NCBI GenBank assembly: GCA_019137255.1
Contig: WPDH01000005.1
Span: 1-64,000, forward strand
Reading direction: 5' to 3'
DNA from: Corinectria fuckeliana
Taxonomy: Eukaryota > Ascomycota > Sordariomycetes > Hypocreales > Nectriaceae
DNA: 64,000 nt
Shown: positions 46,778 to 58,037 of the stretch, piece after piece
Layout: every line of letters begins with the position of its first letter
Position numbering within the stretch: position 1 is the first letter of the stretch
Program-made: the position numbers and the translations under genes
The notes under the pieces: model-generated
What the model was told of the DNA's origin: nothing
Databases searched by the model: none
Seen by the model: only the letters and a program-made list of their open reading frames with translations

Positions 46778-48178
46778 TCACTTCCTTAGCACGGCATCGT
46801 AGATGCTGACCAGACCAGTGATCGCAGTGCCGACCAGAATGCCCTTGTAACCGCCGTACACTGCATTATTGAGGCGCCCGATGGTGAACTCGGACGGGAA
46901 GCCACCAATGGTGCCACCCTGAGCGTAAACGACATACGAGACAAGAGCCTTGACGATGCTAAACGTCAGGGGGTCGACGACGTACTCGTGCGAGTGGCCG
47001 TGAGAACGACGACGGTTGGAAGAACTGCTGTTGGCGCGGAGGTTGAAGAAGTAGCCAGCCAAGGAGGGGAGGATGGTGCTGGTGACGGCCCAAGTCAAGG
47101 CGGGGGACCAGAAACTCCAAGTAAGGACCAAAAACATGTCAGGGATATAGACAGGGTAGTCGGCCGTGCCGAGATAGCTGATGGCGGGCACGGTGAAGAA
47201 ATAGGCACTGGAGAGGATCTCGCGACGGACGTTCCACAGCTCGAAGGCGGAAACGACGAAGAGGATGCTGGTGACAGTGCTGAGAGTCTCGCGCGTCGCA
47301 TCCCTGACCTCGGCGACGCCGCTCTCCTGGTAGATGGAGGAGACGCGCTGGCGCACAGCCTGGGCGGAGCGGTCGACGGCCAAGGCCACGTCGGCGGGCG
47401 TTGCGGGCAGGGGAATGCGTGCGGCGACCTGGGAGAGGCTACGGCCGGGGGTCTGGATGAGGGCGGTGCTCGAGGCTTGAGGCTCATCGCTCCTGTTTGC
47501 GCGAAACAGGACGCTCGTCAGCTTGGCGCAGTCTAAGAGGGGAGACTGCTAAACGCGTGTTCTGCGCAAACGCGTGGGGGAAATGAATGCGCGACGAGGT
47601 TTCGAGGGCAACTCACTCGGGGGTGATCTCTTCGGACAGCTTGGTAGTCCTCCGGCGGGGGACCTTGAGGGGCCTATCCTCGTCCCTGCGCAACTCTCTC
47701 TTGACGGGGGAGCCCAGGGCCTTGGAGCGGCTGTTGAAGTAGCCTGTCAGGTCCGGGTTGGAAAAGAAGCGCGATTGGTTCTCAGAGAGGTATAAATCGA
47801 GCGCGACCTGAAGCTCGGGCTTTGTTAAGGTCTCGTAGCTGCAACGCCCAGGTCAGCATACACGGTTTCCTCTCGGGCAGGCGGGCAGGCGGGAAGGGTA
47901 GATGTCGGGTGTCGAGGCGGGACGAGGGCGGTCGCGTCGCAAGATGCTCAGAGGGCGTCATGAACTTGGTGATGACGGATGGAGAGAGGGGAGCGCGCGC
48001 CGAACAGCAGCAAGGTACGCTTCGGGTCGCGTTGCACTGGCCACGGCGCGCGCAGCTCTCGACGGCAGGGAGGAGGTTCGGGCGAAGAGGGAACGTACTT
48101 TTGCAGGCCGACATTCTCGGCGAGCTCGATGAGGTCGGGCTTGCGCTGGCCGCGCAGCCAGGTGTTGACGGAAGACAT
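46778..48178 (-). CDS. SAP/HeH-domain integral membrane protein
   Basis: Three exons (48,178-48,099; 47,838-47,617; 47,492-46,778) give 338 aa. Introns are 260 bp (donor GTACGT, branch CTGAC, acceptor TTGCAG) and 124 bp (donor GTGAGT, acceptor AACAG); both joins keep frame. Residues about 6-45 form two short helices, W-L-R-G-Q-R-K-P-D-L-I-E-L-A and L-T-K-P-E-L-Q-V-A-L-D-L-Y-L, the pattern of SAP/helix-extension-helix domains. A basic segment (K-V-P-R-R-R-T-T-K) could be a nuclear localisation signal. The C-terminal half has four or five hydrophobic segments: L-S-T-V-T-S-I-L-F-V-V-S-A-F-E-L, the region F-F-T-V-P-A-I through Y-F-F-N-L, F-S-I-V-K-A-L-V-S-Y-V-V-Y, and G-I-L-V-G-T-A-I-T-G-L-V. A chromatin-type domain plus membrane segments suggests an inner nuclear membrane protein; that is inference. 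A Ser- and His-rich loop (H-G-H-S-H-E) separates two membrane segments. Confidence 0.82.
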
Positions 48179-48888
48179 GATAGCAAGAGACAGGGTCGCG
48201 AGGAGCAGGCGACTGAGACAGGGGTCAGAAAAGGGCGTCAATTGACGCAGCGGGGGGTGGCGGCGATGATGTTGAGCGACCTTTTTTCAATATTTTTGGG
48301 AGCGGCCTGCGATGGGGCGATGGGCGGGTTGATGATGACGATGGGGATGGTCCTGGTGGTGGTGCTCACGGTTGCGTGGGTGATGGCGCGGGAGGGGAGA
48401 GGGCCCGTGTTCCGCGTGGGCGGTCGAGGTGTTGTTTATTATGTTTGTTTGTTTTGCTTTAGGCTTAGGCTAGGTACGCTTCTGGGGGAGGCTCCATGCC
48501 CTGGTGGTGTGGACGGGACTCCATACGAGCACCTACCCGGTACCTTGGGTAGCCACTGGACGGACAGGCTGATGGTATTGAATCTGCGAGAAATCGCATC
48601 GTCGCCAGGTTTCCAGGCCTGAATACACTTGATGAACTCGAGTCTGTTCTCTCGTATAAAGAAATCTCCCACCCTCTCGGCGAATCCCTTCTTCCGTGTG
48701 CTTGACAGCTTGCCGTAGGGGCCAGTCGGTGTGTGGAAGCGCAGTACACATTTCGTAAGACGTAAACCATCACGAATTGTAACATCTAGCTAGTTAACCC
48801 GGCCTATGACCTCCTTCATTCCTGGCGTCTAACAGGCCCTGCAAATGATCAACAACAACATACGGTACACACACCCAAAGAAACAACA
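48179..48888. other. Region upstream of the SAP-membrane gene
   Basis: Promoter side of the - strand gene starting at 48,178 and the 3' flank of the P450 relic. An open + strand frame to 48,622 overlaps the gene antisense and has no recognisable product. Nothing else is visible. Confidence 0.4.
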
Positions 48889-50235
48889 TCACTCATCCAC
48901 ACAATCCGCAAACCTCTCCTCCCCCCTCCTTACCAGCGTCACCGGCACCCAGTCGTCCAAGTCCCCCTTGCCTTCGTGGATCTTGCTTGGCCATGCTGGT
49001 CAATACCGCGGGTTTCGGTGGACGGAAACGGCCACCAGGGAGATGACTGTGCCCTTCGGCAAGACGTGCTTTTGCCCATCCATGCTGATGACCTGGTCCT
49101 GGTTAGGAGTTACCTTCTTGGGGATCTCCACGACGGCTGGCATCATCCGCAGCGTCTCGTTCAGGCATGCGCCTAGCATGCTGGCCATCATCGGCGTGAT
49201 CAGGCTGTCGTAGTCCCATGAGCTCGGTTCCGTGTCTCCGAGGATCTCGTCGATGTCCTTCTGCAGTCTCCGCTGAGAGGCAAGGTTGGCCGCTAGTTCG
49301 ATGAGGATAAAGTGCATCGCGTTGGCTGTGGTCTCGTGTCCCGCGACGAGCATGATACACGCATTTCCGAGGATGTCCGATCGTGAAAGGAACCCTTTTT
49401 CAGGGACGCCATCGCCTGTCTTCTGCCCGACTCCGTAACTGGATCTAACCAGCGGCCCCATCAAGTCCATTCCCTCTACGCGGTCTCCATGTCCGGCTTG
49501 TTCGATCTTCTCGTCCAAAAGCTCTTGCATATACTGGGTCCAGTCCTTGTAGGAGCCCGCAGCAAGCTGTGCCGTTTTGTGTGGTACCAATCCTGAAACT
49601 TGTTAGCATAGCCTTTCGTCCATGCCGCTTTGACGGAGGCGACATGTTCAACAACTATTGAGGCACCAGCAACAGTATGAGGATGTGTTCCAGCAATATC
49701 GCAATTGTGTCAACAAAGCTCAGCTTACGACCGGCGGCAGCGTCAAGTGACCTATACTTGGCCAGTTTCTGATCGGCTCCTTCAGGCAACGTCTCGCCGG
49801 CCACAACAAAGTTAGTCCGAATCCAACGTAGGCAATGATATTGAGAGCTAGTCTCATGGTATCGCGGTCGAGAGAGTGAATTGTCTCGTTTCGCTCGCCT
49901 GCCCGCCCTGTCCAGGTCTTCAGCATGCCCTGGGCCTGTCGAATGGCCTCTTTGAAGACGAGAGCCGCATTCTTTCGTTGAATATGGCAGATGTAACTTT
50001 GCGGTGCATGCGCCAGATAGCGCCTTCAGACATCAACACATTATCACCAAACAATCGCAGGATCTCATAAGTCTCTGTGAGTTTAGGAAGTGCTCTCGTC
50101 GAGAGGTGATCTGACAGATGGCTTCGGCGTTACAAGCCATCCCTCCCACCACGACTCCGGAAACGACTTGATTGATGATGGGGAGCCTGGGATATCCTAC
50201 TTCAAACGCCTTGTCGGATTCTAGCTAATACATTT
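48889..50235 (-). pseudogene. Cytochrome P450 pseudogene, heme region missing
   Basis: Fragments in three frames read in order as a fungal microsomal P450. They are I-T-S-R-R-E-H-F, then E-I-L-R-L-F-G-D-N-V-L, W-R-M-H-R-K-V-T-S-A-I-F-N-E (helix C region), D-R-D-T-M-R-L-A-L-N-I-I-A-Y-V-G-F-G, the I-helix A-G-H-E-T-T-A-N-A and the K-helix N-E-T-L-R. Lesions visible: one-base deletions near 50,088 and 49,972, a TAG at 49,655-49,657, another frame break near 49,610, and a TGA at 49,000-49,002 where the family has Trp in N-P-R-Y-W-P. After K-I-H-E-G-K-G-D-L-D-D-W-V-P the frame ends at 48,889, so the Cys-ligand loop and C-terminus are absent. The N-terminal anchor is also not recognisable. It cannot encode a working enzyme. 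Base composition is not RIP-like, so ordinary decay is likelier. Confidence 0.8.
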
Positions 50236-50548
50236 ACCCTAGAGGAGTTTGGAATTCTACATCAGCCTTAGGTCATTCAATGGATTTGGATACTGGAAAT
50301 ACCGCCATGAATATCAATTCTCCATTTCTAATTAGTAGCCTGGAGCATTGTCAGGTTTTGAGGTCGCAACTGCATGGTTGTCACATTCTGATATCAACTT
50401 GTGGAAGCTAATGCTAAGGGGGGCCATGCAGGCGCTGCGTGAAACCATAGTTGGACGCAAGGGGTCAGTTGAGTGGGTTACACAAGACTCGCTTTAATAA
50501 AAGTCTCGGAGCTTTATTTATTAGATATTTAAATTTATTAATCTATGT
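50236..50548. other. Short gap between P450 relic and Mutator-like element
   Basis: Probably former 5' region of the P450 gene. An AT-rich patch (about 50,495-50,545) borders the element's target site. No gene is visible. Confidence 0.4.
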
Positions 50549-50557
50549 GATGCGAGA
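50549..50557. repeat. 9-bp target-site duplication, left
   Basis: GATGCGAGA, identical to 51,236-51,244. Nine bases is the usual duplication length for Mutator-like elements. Confidence 0.8.
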
Positions 50558-50658
50558 GGCGACTCATAGGTGCACAGCCCCGTACACTACACCCCTAGGT
50601 CTTAGTCAGCAACAGCCCGCTATAGCTCCCCCCCCCCTCAGTGCCCTAAGGGCCCTAT
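50558..50658 (+). repeat. Left terminal inverted repeat
   Basis: Pairs with 51,135-51,235. It contains a run of ten C, which appears as a run of G in the right arm, and the GGCCCTATA-type inner end. Confidence 0.8.
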
Positions 50659-51044
50659 AACTTAGCACCTATAATAATAGATCCAATAGAAGACCTCCCA
50701 CCTTTTTAGTATTACCCCTCGCGAGAAGAGCTTGAGCTTAATCTTGCGATTTACACAGTAATCGGCGGCTATAAATAGATTATTTGACGCTCACGTTCAT
50801 AGTGGGGAGGCTCTAAGCGGCCTACTGTCCTATACGCTTATAATCGCTGGCGTTAAGGCTGCCAATTTTCAATTCTTGCTAAAGAAAACTCTTACGAGCT
50901 GTGGTATCTCCAATAACACACTAAAGCCCGATTTTCCCACCACAACCACGGGCCCTGAGAGCCCCCCAGCTAGCAGCCATAAGAGCCCCCCAGCCAGCAA
51001 CTGCAAGAGCCTCCTAGCCAGCAGCCAGAAGAGCCGTTAGAGAA

Positions 51045-51132
51045 GAAATTGCCTACCTGCAGTAAATGTCATACAGAAGGCCATAAAAGGGGCGCAAAAT
51101 GCTGTATTTTGCATGGTCAAGATAGCCCATAA
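51045..51132 (+). pseudogene. C-terminal zinc-knuckle end of a MULE transposase
   Basis: The frame reads K-K-L-P-T-C-S-K-C-H-T-E-G-H-K-R-G-A-K-C and stops at 51,130-51,132. Upstream it continues as repeats of Q-E-P-P-S-Q-Q. Zinc knuckles of this kind end many Mutator-family transposases. This is a remnant, with no upstream start in frame. Confidence 0.65.
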
Positions 51133-51134
51133 AT

Positions 51135-51235
51135 ATAGGGCCCTTAAGGCACTGAGGGGGGGGGGAGCTATAGCGGGCTGTTGCTGACTAAGACCTAGGG
51201 GTGCAGTGTACGGGGCTGTGCACCTATGAGTCGCC
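51135..51235 (-). repeat. Right terminal inverted repeat
   Basis: Reverse complement of 50,558-50,658 with a C/T difference around the GTGTA element and another near the inner end (TTAAGG against CTAAGG). High arm identity argues for recent mobility. Confidence 0.8.
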
Positions 51236-51244
51236 GATGCGAGA
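51236..51244. repeat. 9-bp target-site duplication, right
   Basis: GATGCGAGA, identical to 50,549-50,557. Confidence 0.8.
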
Positions 51245-52305
51245 TGTCAACTCCCCCCACCCCTTACGCCAGTTAACCTTGCGTTGGGGCAAATACGAAA
51301 GTAATTACGCCTCCGTCTCCAGGTGAGCTTGCTAATTAAACGCAGCGAGTCCGCCACGTCGTCCATCTACCATCTAGGGGTTTGGATTGCGCATTATGTA
51401 GACCCAAACGCCACTCATGTATTTTTGGATTTCCTCTGTAACAGAAACGCTGGATGTCTGCAGCTTTATTAGCTGCGCTATCAAAAATAACATGCTACTT
51501 CGTACGGGAGTACATAATAGTGGTTATGATTGTGGGTGGTTCCCCGGATGGACGCGTTTCAGCAAGGTAGGAAACTAGCCTGAACAGGGCCCGGGGAGGT
51601 TCCAGCGACTGCCGGCGCGTTGGGGGCTCTTGGTAGGGAGCCCACAGGGAGGCCCTCCCCTGCAATCAATGGAATGGAATCCACTGAGCGCGCCCGCTCA
51701 CAGATGGGCTCCAGTCAGCCGCAGGGTCCCAAGTCTCGTCCACTGCATCCTCGATATATTGGATTAGGTTGGATCCAGCGTCGCCTCACCACCTGCGGAA
51801 CTGCTGCACCCTCCGTCTAATTCCATCATTACCGAAACTGAGCCGCAAGCGACCGCCTCGAGCATTCTCGGTGCGGATTGTCCGCTTCTCACCTGATCTA
51901 CAGGGCTTGTTTCCCTCTTCAAACCTTCAGCTCGCCGCCGGTTTGGCCTTTTCGGCACCTTGATCGACGCATCACCTTCGGAGTACAGTTGTACACAGAC
52001 AAGCTGTTGACGACACTACCACGTACCTCGACGTCCAGCTTCTCAACGGCATCCTCAAGACCACCGCTCCGTCGACGTATGTGCGCCAGCTACGACGAAT
52101 CGATCACCCCCTATACATCGAACCCCTTCGACGACCGTCTCGACCCAACGATAACCCCTTTACTTCACATCTTGTCGTTCCAGCATGTTGCGGTTGGCAG
52201 GCGATTTGTCTAAGAAAATACTACCCCCTTGCGCCCTTTCGTCCAACACAATCCAAGTTTAAAGCGCGAATATATTGCCATTGCGATCATCTGCAGCAAG
52301 CGATC
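51245..52305. promoter_or_regulatory. Upstream region and leader of phospholipase D gene
   Basis: About 1 kb without a gene. From about 51,900 the sequence is C/T-rich leader. The long frame of the next gene is open back to 52,081, but the translation there has no family character, so it is taken as untranslated. Confidence 0.5.
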
Positions 52306-55300
52306 ATGGCTGAGAATACAAAGGACGAGTTGCTTCCTTCTACGGATGGAGGTCCCCGCTCGGCCTCGCCGTCCAATCCCTACTTCCAACTCGCCCCGGC
52401 ACCCTCGAAGCGCAATTCCAATACCCTGCTACCTCCCGCTGACCTCGACGCGGACCCCTCCTCAAACCATCAAGCTTCGACTTCAGATCCTAAAGAGGCC
52501 TCAAACGGGGCGTCAACCCCCAAGATGACGTCGGCAGCGCCGTCACTGAAGCCCCGATCCACCGCCACGTCAACCAAGTCATCAAGGCAAAGAACTGCCG
52601 GTGACGGCGATGTAGTCGACGAAGATACTCATGATGGGAATGCTGTCGACCGAAAGAGTGTCCAATTTGTTCGGCCCGATCCCACCGATTCCCCTGTCCC
52701 CCATACGCGCAACGATTCGTGGGAGGAACCCGAAACCCCAGGCAAATCTCGAGGGTCTTCATTGATGTCAAAGCTCAAAGCTCTGGCTAACACCAGTGGC
52801 CTACCGGTACCGAAGTCAGGCGCCGATTTACCTTCACAGTCTGTGACGAACTCACCGACTGGCCTGCGGCCGAACCGTGGCATCCCGGATACTTTGACCG
52901 AAGAGGACACCGACGCAGATGCTGATGCCGAAGAGACGGCAGATGAGGCTAACGCCACAGAGACAGGAAAGCCGAAGAAGAAGAAGAAGAGGATGATGCG
53001 ACGCCCTAAGAAGGCGAATATCTCTAATCCGCCAACCCCAAGACGTTTCGCTCACGACACCGACATGCCTGGAACGTACGATCGACTCCTCAGACGTCGC
53101 GCCAGCATGCCGGACACAGCTGGTGCTGATTTCGGGGTTTCTGAAGGTGAAGGTCGAGATCGGCTGGGTATGGCATATCGAAGGGGTAACTCCTGGATGA
53201 CCCCAGCCATCCGGCCTCCCGGCGAAGAGGTCGACGAGGTCGAGAACCAAGCTGTTGTAGGGCGAAGGATGGGCCACTTGCGCCGGATCACCGTGTTTGG
53301 AGGCGGTGGCGTATCCGACGGCGATGCCATGACTCCCAGACGCCCTTTCTTCAATTCTGAGCGAGCATCGACTTTTGGTGCTCAAAAATGGAAGCAGGTC
53401 AAGAATACCTTGAAGCTTCTCCGACAAAAGAAGGAAGACCGATTTGACTACTTCAAGTCGGCAGAATTGATGGCCGAGTTGAGAGCTGGTGCCCCCGCCG
53501 TTCTGATGCTTGCTAGCATGATCCAACGAGATGAGCATGGAAACAAGAGAATACCCGTTCTACTGGAGCAGCTGAAGCTGCGCATCACCGACAGCAGCCC
53601 GGCCCCGGACGACGAGAAAGACCGTCATTGGCTGTTCACCATCGAACTCGAGTACGGTAGTGGGCCAAGCAGGATGGGCTGGATAGTCCACCGAACACTG
53701 AGAGACATCTACAACCTTCACCTGCGCTACAAGTTCGCCATTGGCAACGAGAAGTACATGCCTGGCCGCCTGGATCTCGGTGGCCGTCCAAAGCAGCCCA
53801 AGTTTCCCTACTCAGCGTTCCCCTACCTGCGCGGAGCTCGCAAGAAGGGAGAGAAGGGCGATGATAGCGACGATGAAGAGCCAGTCAGTGCCCGCGGTGA
53901 GGACACGGCTGGCGATGCTACAGCTACAGAAGCAGGTGAGGGTATCCTGAGTGATCTCGACACGCCGACCATGGCCCCGAGGAGAAAGGGTCGCAGTCTT
54001 TTGGGTATGAGACGGAGATCTACGGGAATCACCGACCCGGGCGACATATCCCAGCCCGAGGGTCCAGGCACACCGGCGGTGGATCTGGCGACCCGGAGGC
54101 AGCGTTATGTGGAGAAGCAGCGGCGAATCCTTGAGAAGTATCTTTCTGAGATGATCCGATGGCTCATGTTCAGAGCGGATAGTAATCGACTCTGTCGCTT
54201 CCTCGAGCTTTCGGCTCTGGGTGTTCGACTTGCTGCCGAGGGCAGTTATCATGGCAAGGAGGGCTACCTTCACATCCAGTCGTCCAAGGGCCTTGACTTT
54301 CGTCGCGTTTTGACGCCCGCCAAGGTGATAGCCCGACATAGCCGCAAGTGGTTTCTTGTTCGTCAGAGCTACATCGTGTGCGTCGAGTCACCCGAGAACA
54401 TGAACATCTATGATGTGTACCTCGTTGATTCCAAGTTCAAAATCGTGTCTAAGCGGCATGGAATGAAGGGGATCGGCTCCAGCGAGAAGAACTCTGAAAT
54501 CGACTTGACGCTTGAGGCGCCTCCTGAGAAGCATCATACCCTGACCTTGCACACCTCCGAACGGAAGGTCCGCCTCTTCTCGCGCAACCAATCCGTCATG
54601 AGGCAGTTTGAAGACTCCATCAACGAGATGCTGAAGCAGACTTTGTGGTATCAAAAGAAACGGTTTGACAGTTTCTCGCCCGTGCGAACCGGCGTGTTTG
54701 CCCAATGGCTCGTTGACGGCCGGGATTACATGTGGAATGTTTCGCGAGCCATCAACATGGCCAAGGATGTCATTTACATCCATGACTGGTGGCTGAGTCC
54801 CGAGCTTTACATGCGAAGACCGGCGGCCATCAGCCAGAAGTGGCGCCTGGATCGACTGCTGCAGAAGAAGGCTAGAGAAGGCGTCAAGATTTTCGTCATC
54901 GTCTACCGCAACGTTGAGGCGGCGATTCCAATTGACTCGGAGTACACAAAGTTCTCTTTGCTTAACCTGCACCCGAACATCTTCGTACAGAGATCTCCAA
55001 ACCAGTTCAAAAAGAACCAATTCTTCTTTGCGCATCACGAGAAGATCTGCATCGTGGATCATGACGTTGCGTTTGTTGGCGGCATGGACCTCTGCTTTGG
55101 ACGCTGGGATTGCCCCCAGCATCCCATTGTTGACGACAAGCCAACCGGATTCGAAGCTTCCGAGGTTCCCAAGGACGCTGAACACTGCCAACTGTTCCCC
55201 GGCAAGGACTACTCAAACCCGCGCGTGCAGGACTTTTTCCGACTCAACGAGCCGTACGAGGAGATGTACGACCGCAGCAAGGTTCCCCGAATGCCTTGGC

Positions 55301-57798
55301 ACGACATATCGATGCAGGTTGTTGGACAGCCGGCCCGAGATCTGACGCGCCATTTCGTTCAGCGCTGGAACTACCTACGCCGAGGACGAAAGCCGACACG
55401 CCCTCTCCCGTTTCTGCTTCCTGCCCCCGATGCGAACCAAGAAGAGCTGGAAGCTTTGGGCCTCACTGGTACTTGTGAGGTGCAAATCCTCCGATCAGCG
55501 ACCACTTGGTCCCTCGGCATTGAGGACACGGAGCACAGCATCCAGAACGCCTACATCAAGATGATTGAGGATTCGGAGCACTTTGTCTATATGGAGAACC
55601 AGTTCTTCATTACCAGCACTGAAGTGTACAACACCCGGATCACCAACCGCATTGGAGATGCCCTGGTCGAAAGAATCATCCGCGCACATGAAAATGATGA
55701 GGATTGGCGATGTGTCATCGTCATCCCCCTGATGCCCGGTTTCCAGAACACTGTTGACGAGCAAGAAGGCACAAGCGTCCGTCTCATCCTCATGTGCCAG
55801 TTCCGCAGTATCTGCAGAGGAGAACACTCCATCTTTGGGCGACTTCGCGCCGCTGACATTGAGCCGGAGGACTATATCAGCTTCTACTCTCTGCGACAGT
55901 GGGGAATCATGAGCACGGATATGCTCGTGACTGAACAACTCTACATCCACGCCAAGGCGATCATCGTCGATGATCGTGTGGCACTCATCGGATCCGCTAA
56001 CATTAACGAGCGATCGATGCTGGGCAACCGTGACTCCGAGTGTGCTGCCATTGTAAGAGACACGGACATGATTATGTCTACAATGGCTGGAAAGCCTTAT
56101 CAAGTCGGCCGATTTGCCCATACGCTCCGCCTTCGCCTGATGCGGGAACATTTGGGTCTAGACGTGGATGAGATTCTCGAAGAAGAACGGCAGGCAGAGA
56201 TGGACCGCCAGGACTTTGACCAAGAGATGGAGGATATTTACAACGAGGAAGAGGCATCTGGGTCGAAGAATGCCAAGCGACCCAATCACCACCACATCCC
56301 GAGCTTCAACCACACTCTTGATCTCGAAGCAGCTCAGCGAATGGACGCGCCCGCTAGCTCCACCTCCAGTCCTTCCTCTTCAGACACCACCGAGGCAGTT
56401 GCCGTTGTCGACGGGAAGAAGGAGCATGAACTTGATGTCACTGGGTATGGCGCGGATCACTGGAGGAACGCCGAGAAGTCCGGCCTTGACGCCGGCCGAG
56501 ACTCGGTTATCGTTAACGGTCGCGAAGTCCTCGTGAACAGCATCGGTAACGAGGGTAAGGGAACGTTACAAACGCCGAAGGCGCCCCATGTTCCAGTCCT
56601 GCCTAGGGAGACCATTTACCTGGACCCCAACCAAATCAAAGCCGAGGGTATGCCTCCCATGCCTCCCTTGAATCGACGAACTACCGATCAGCTGGGACTG
56701 CCCCGAGCTATCCAGTTGCCTTCGTTGCCATTGGCGGACGACACTGATATTGGTGGCCCTGCAATGCACTTCGACTCCGAAACTGGGCGACCTACCATGA
56801 GCCCCATTCATCCTATGGCCGCAGACATTCAGCCGGCTCAGATTGACAAGGACTGCATGCGGGATCCTATCAACCCCAACTTCATCGACGAAATCTGGAA
56901 CCGCGCTGCTGTGAACAATACGAAGCTGTACCGCAGAGTCTTCCGCTGTATGCCAGACTCCGAGGTGAGCACCTGGGCCGAGTACCGGGAGTATGTGGGC
57001 TACGGAGAGCGATTCCGTGCAAGCATGGAAGGCCGATCACGGCAAGACTCCGAGTCCAAGACTGAACACAGTCATCGTGGGTCAACATCCGCCGGAGCTG
57101 GCATCGGCGCGCCAGGACCGGCGGTGATAGCAAAGGCAGCTGAAAACGAGCTTGAGAAAGCCGCAGGAAAGATCACCGAGAAATTGCCCATTCATAACAA
57201 TGATGAGGATAGGATCAGAATCGTCATTCCTGATGAAGGGAAGAAGACAGTGAGTGAGAAGCAGCCTGCTCAGGATATGGAAGGCGACAATGTCTCTTCC
57301 CAGCTGAAGCCTGCGCTGGATACCGAAAATGGCGGGTCTAGCCCCCGCCCAGCGGAAGCACCCTCTCCCGTTTATTCGATGGGAGACGTCCCATTCCCCG
57401 CGTTTGAGAACAACAACAGCAGATTTCTAGAACCGCAAGTTAGCACTAGGGATAGAGACCGACGGACGACCTTCTCGACGCTCGAGAAGCCATCATCGAG
57501 GGAGACAAACGCTCCGCCTCCTGGACATATTGGGTCGGTCAAGCGTCGACGTAGGGCTACGACGAAGAACAGCCGACGCGGATTTACCATTGATGACATG
57601 CCCTCGCGTGTCCACGCCGAGGAGCTGTTGAACATGGTTCAGGGAAACCTTGTGCAGTTTCCCTACGACTGGCTCCTTACTGAAGAGCAGAACGGCAACT
57701 GGGGCTACCAGGTGGATGGTGTCGCTCCTTTGGCAATCTAGTAAGTGATACACCGAAGGCTTTGCAAGGATCCCATGCTAACAACCGTCAGCAATTAA
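52306..57798 (+). CDS. spo14: Phospholipase D (PLD1/Spo14 type)
   Basis: Hydrolyses phosphatidylcholine to phosphatidic acid and choline, with roles in membrane traffic and sporulation in yeast. Exon 1 (52,306-57,740) and a 7-nt coding part of exon 2 (57,792-57,798) give 1,813 aa. A disordered N-terminus with a Lys-rich run precedes a PX domain (from about 441, H-W-L-F-T-I-E-L-E-Y, split by an acidic insert) and a PH domain (about 652-775). The first HKD motif is H911-E-K913-I-C-I-V-D918. The second is H1215-A-K1217-A-I-I-V-D1222, followed by G-S-A-N-I-N-E-R-S. Both catalytic His/Lys sets are intact. The C-terminal 500 residues are mostly low complexity but end in a conserved-looking block (E-E-L-L-N-M-V-Q-G-N-L-V-Q-F-P-Y-D-W-L). 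The start is the ATG at M-A-E-N-T-K; the frame upstream looks like leader. It is convergent with coq7. Confidence 0.92.
57741..57791 (+). other. Last intron of the phospholipase D gene
   Basis: Donor GTAAGT, branch GCTAAC (57,778-57,783) and acceptor GTCAG. Splicing changes the end from A-I-stop to A-I-Y-N-stop. All three signals fit consensus and the intron is 51 bp, a usual length here. Confidence 0.75.
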
Positions 57799-58037
57799 TG
57801 TGTATCGGCTCTGCTATAATGGCCGGGAGCCTTTAGCAGGCATCGAAGTTGTATACAAGCATCGCAACGGAGTTCATTGGGAGTTTACCTTTCCAAGAGG
57901 ATCAGGAAGCATTCGCCGGGCGCCTGACGTCGAGAATACAAAACGCGCGTGGTTTCTCTTGTGGTCTATGTATATAGTGTTCCATCAAGCGAGCCACGCA
58001 TACCCTTCTTACATGTATAATACACAAGTTTGTCGCT

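Larger units (their letters stand above)
50558..51235 (+). mobile_element. Hop-type Mutator-like element, internally deleted (678 bp)
   Basis: Terminal inverted repeats of about 101 bp (50,558-50,658 and 51,135-51,235, starting GGCGACTCATAGGTGCACAG, with about two mismatches) flanked by a perfect 9-bp duplication. The Fusarium MULE Hop is known for about 99-bp repeats and 9-bp duplications. Inside, on the + strand, remnants of both ends of a transposase remain. Near 50,724-50,960 there is a FAR1-like N-terminal part with E-E-L-E-L-N-L-A-I-Y, G-C-Q-F-S-I-L-A-K-E-N and, after a frame break, H-N-H-G-P. At 51,058-51,132 there is a C-terminal C-x2-C-x4-H-x4-C zinc knuckle. The catalytic DDE core is gone. 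It would depend on a full-length element elsewhere to move. Confidence 0.82.

Noticed and set aside
34811..50235. MFS transporter, DUF3405 gene and P450 as a secondary-metabolite cluster
   Set aside because: No core synthase or pathway regulator is present. The genes are separated by up to 5.3 kb and by housekeeping-type genes, and the P450 is dead.
52081..52305. N-terminal extension of phospholipase D by 75 residues
   Set aside because: The translation upstream of 52,306 is Arg/Pro/Cys-rich without family character and overlaps C/T-rich leader sequence. The frame is merely open.
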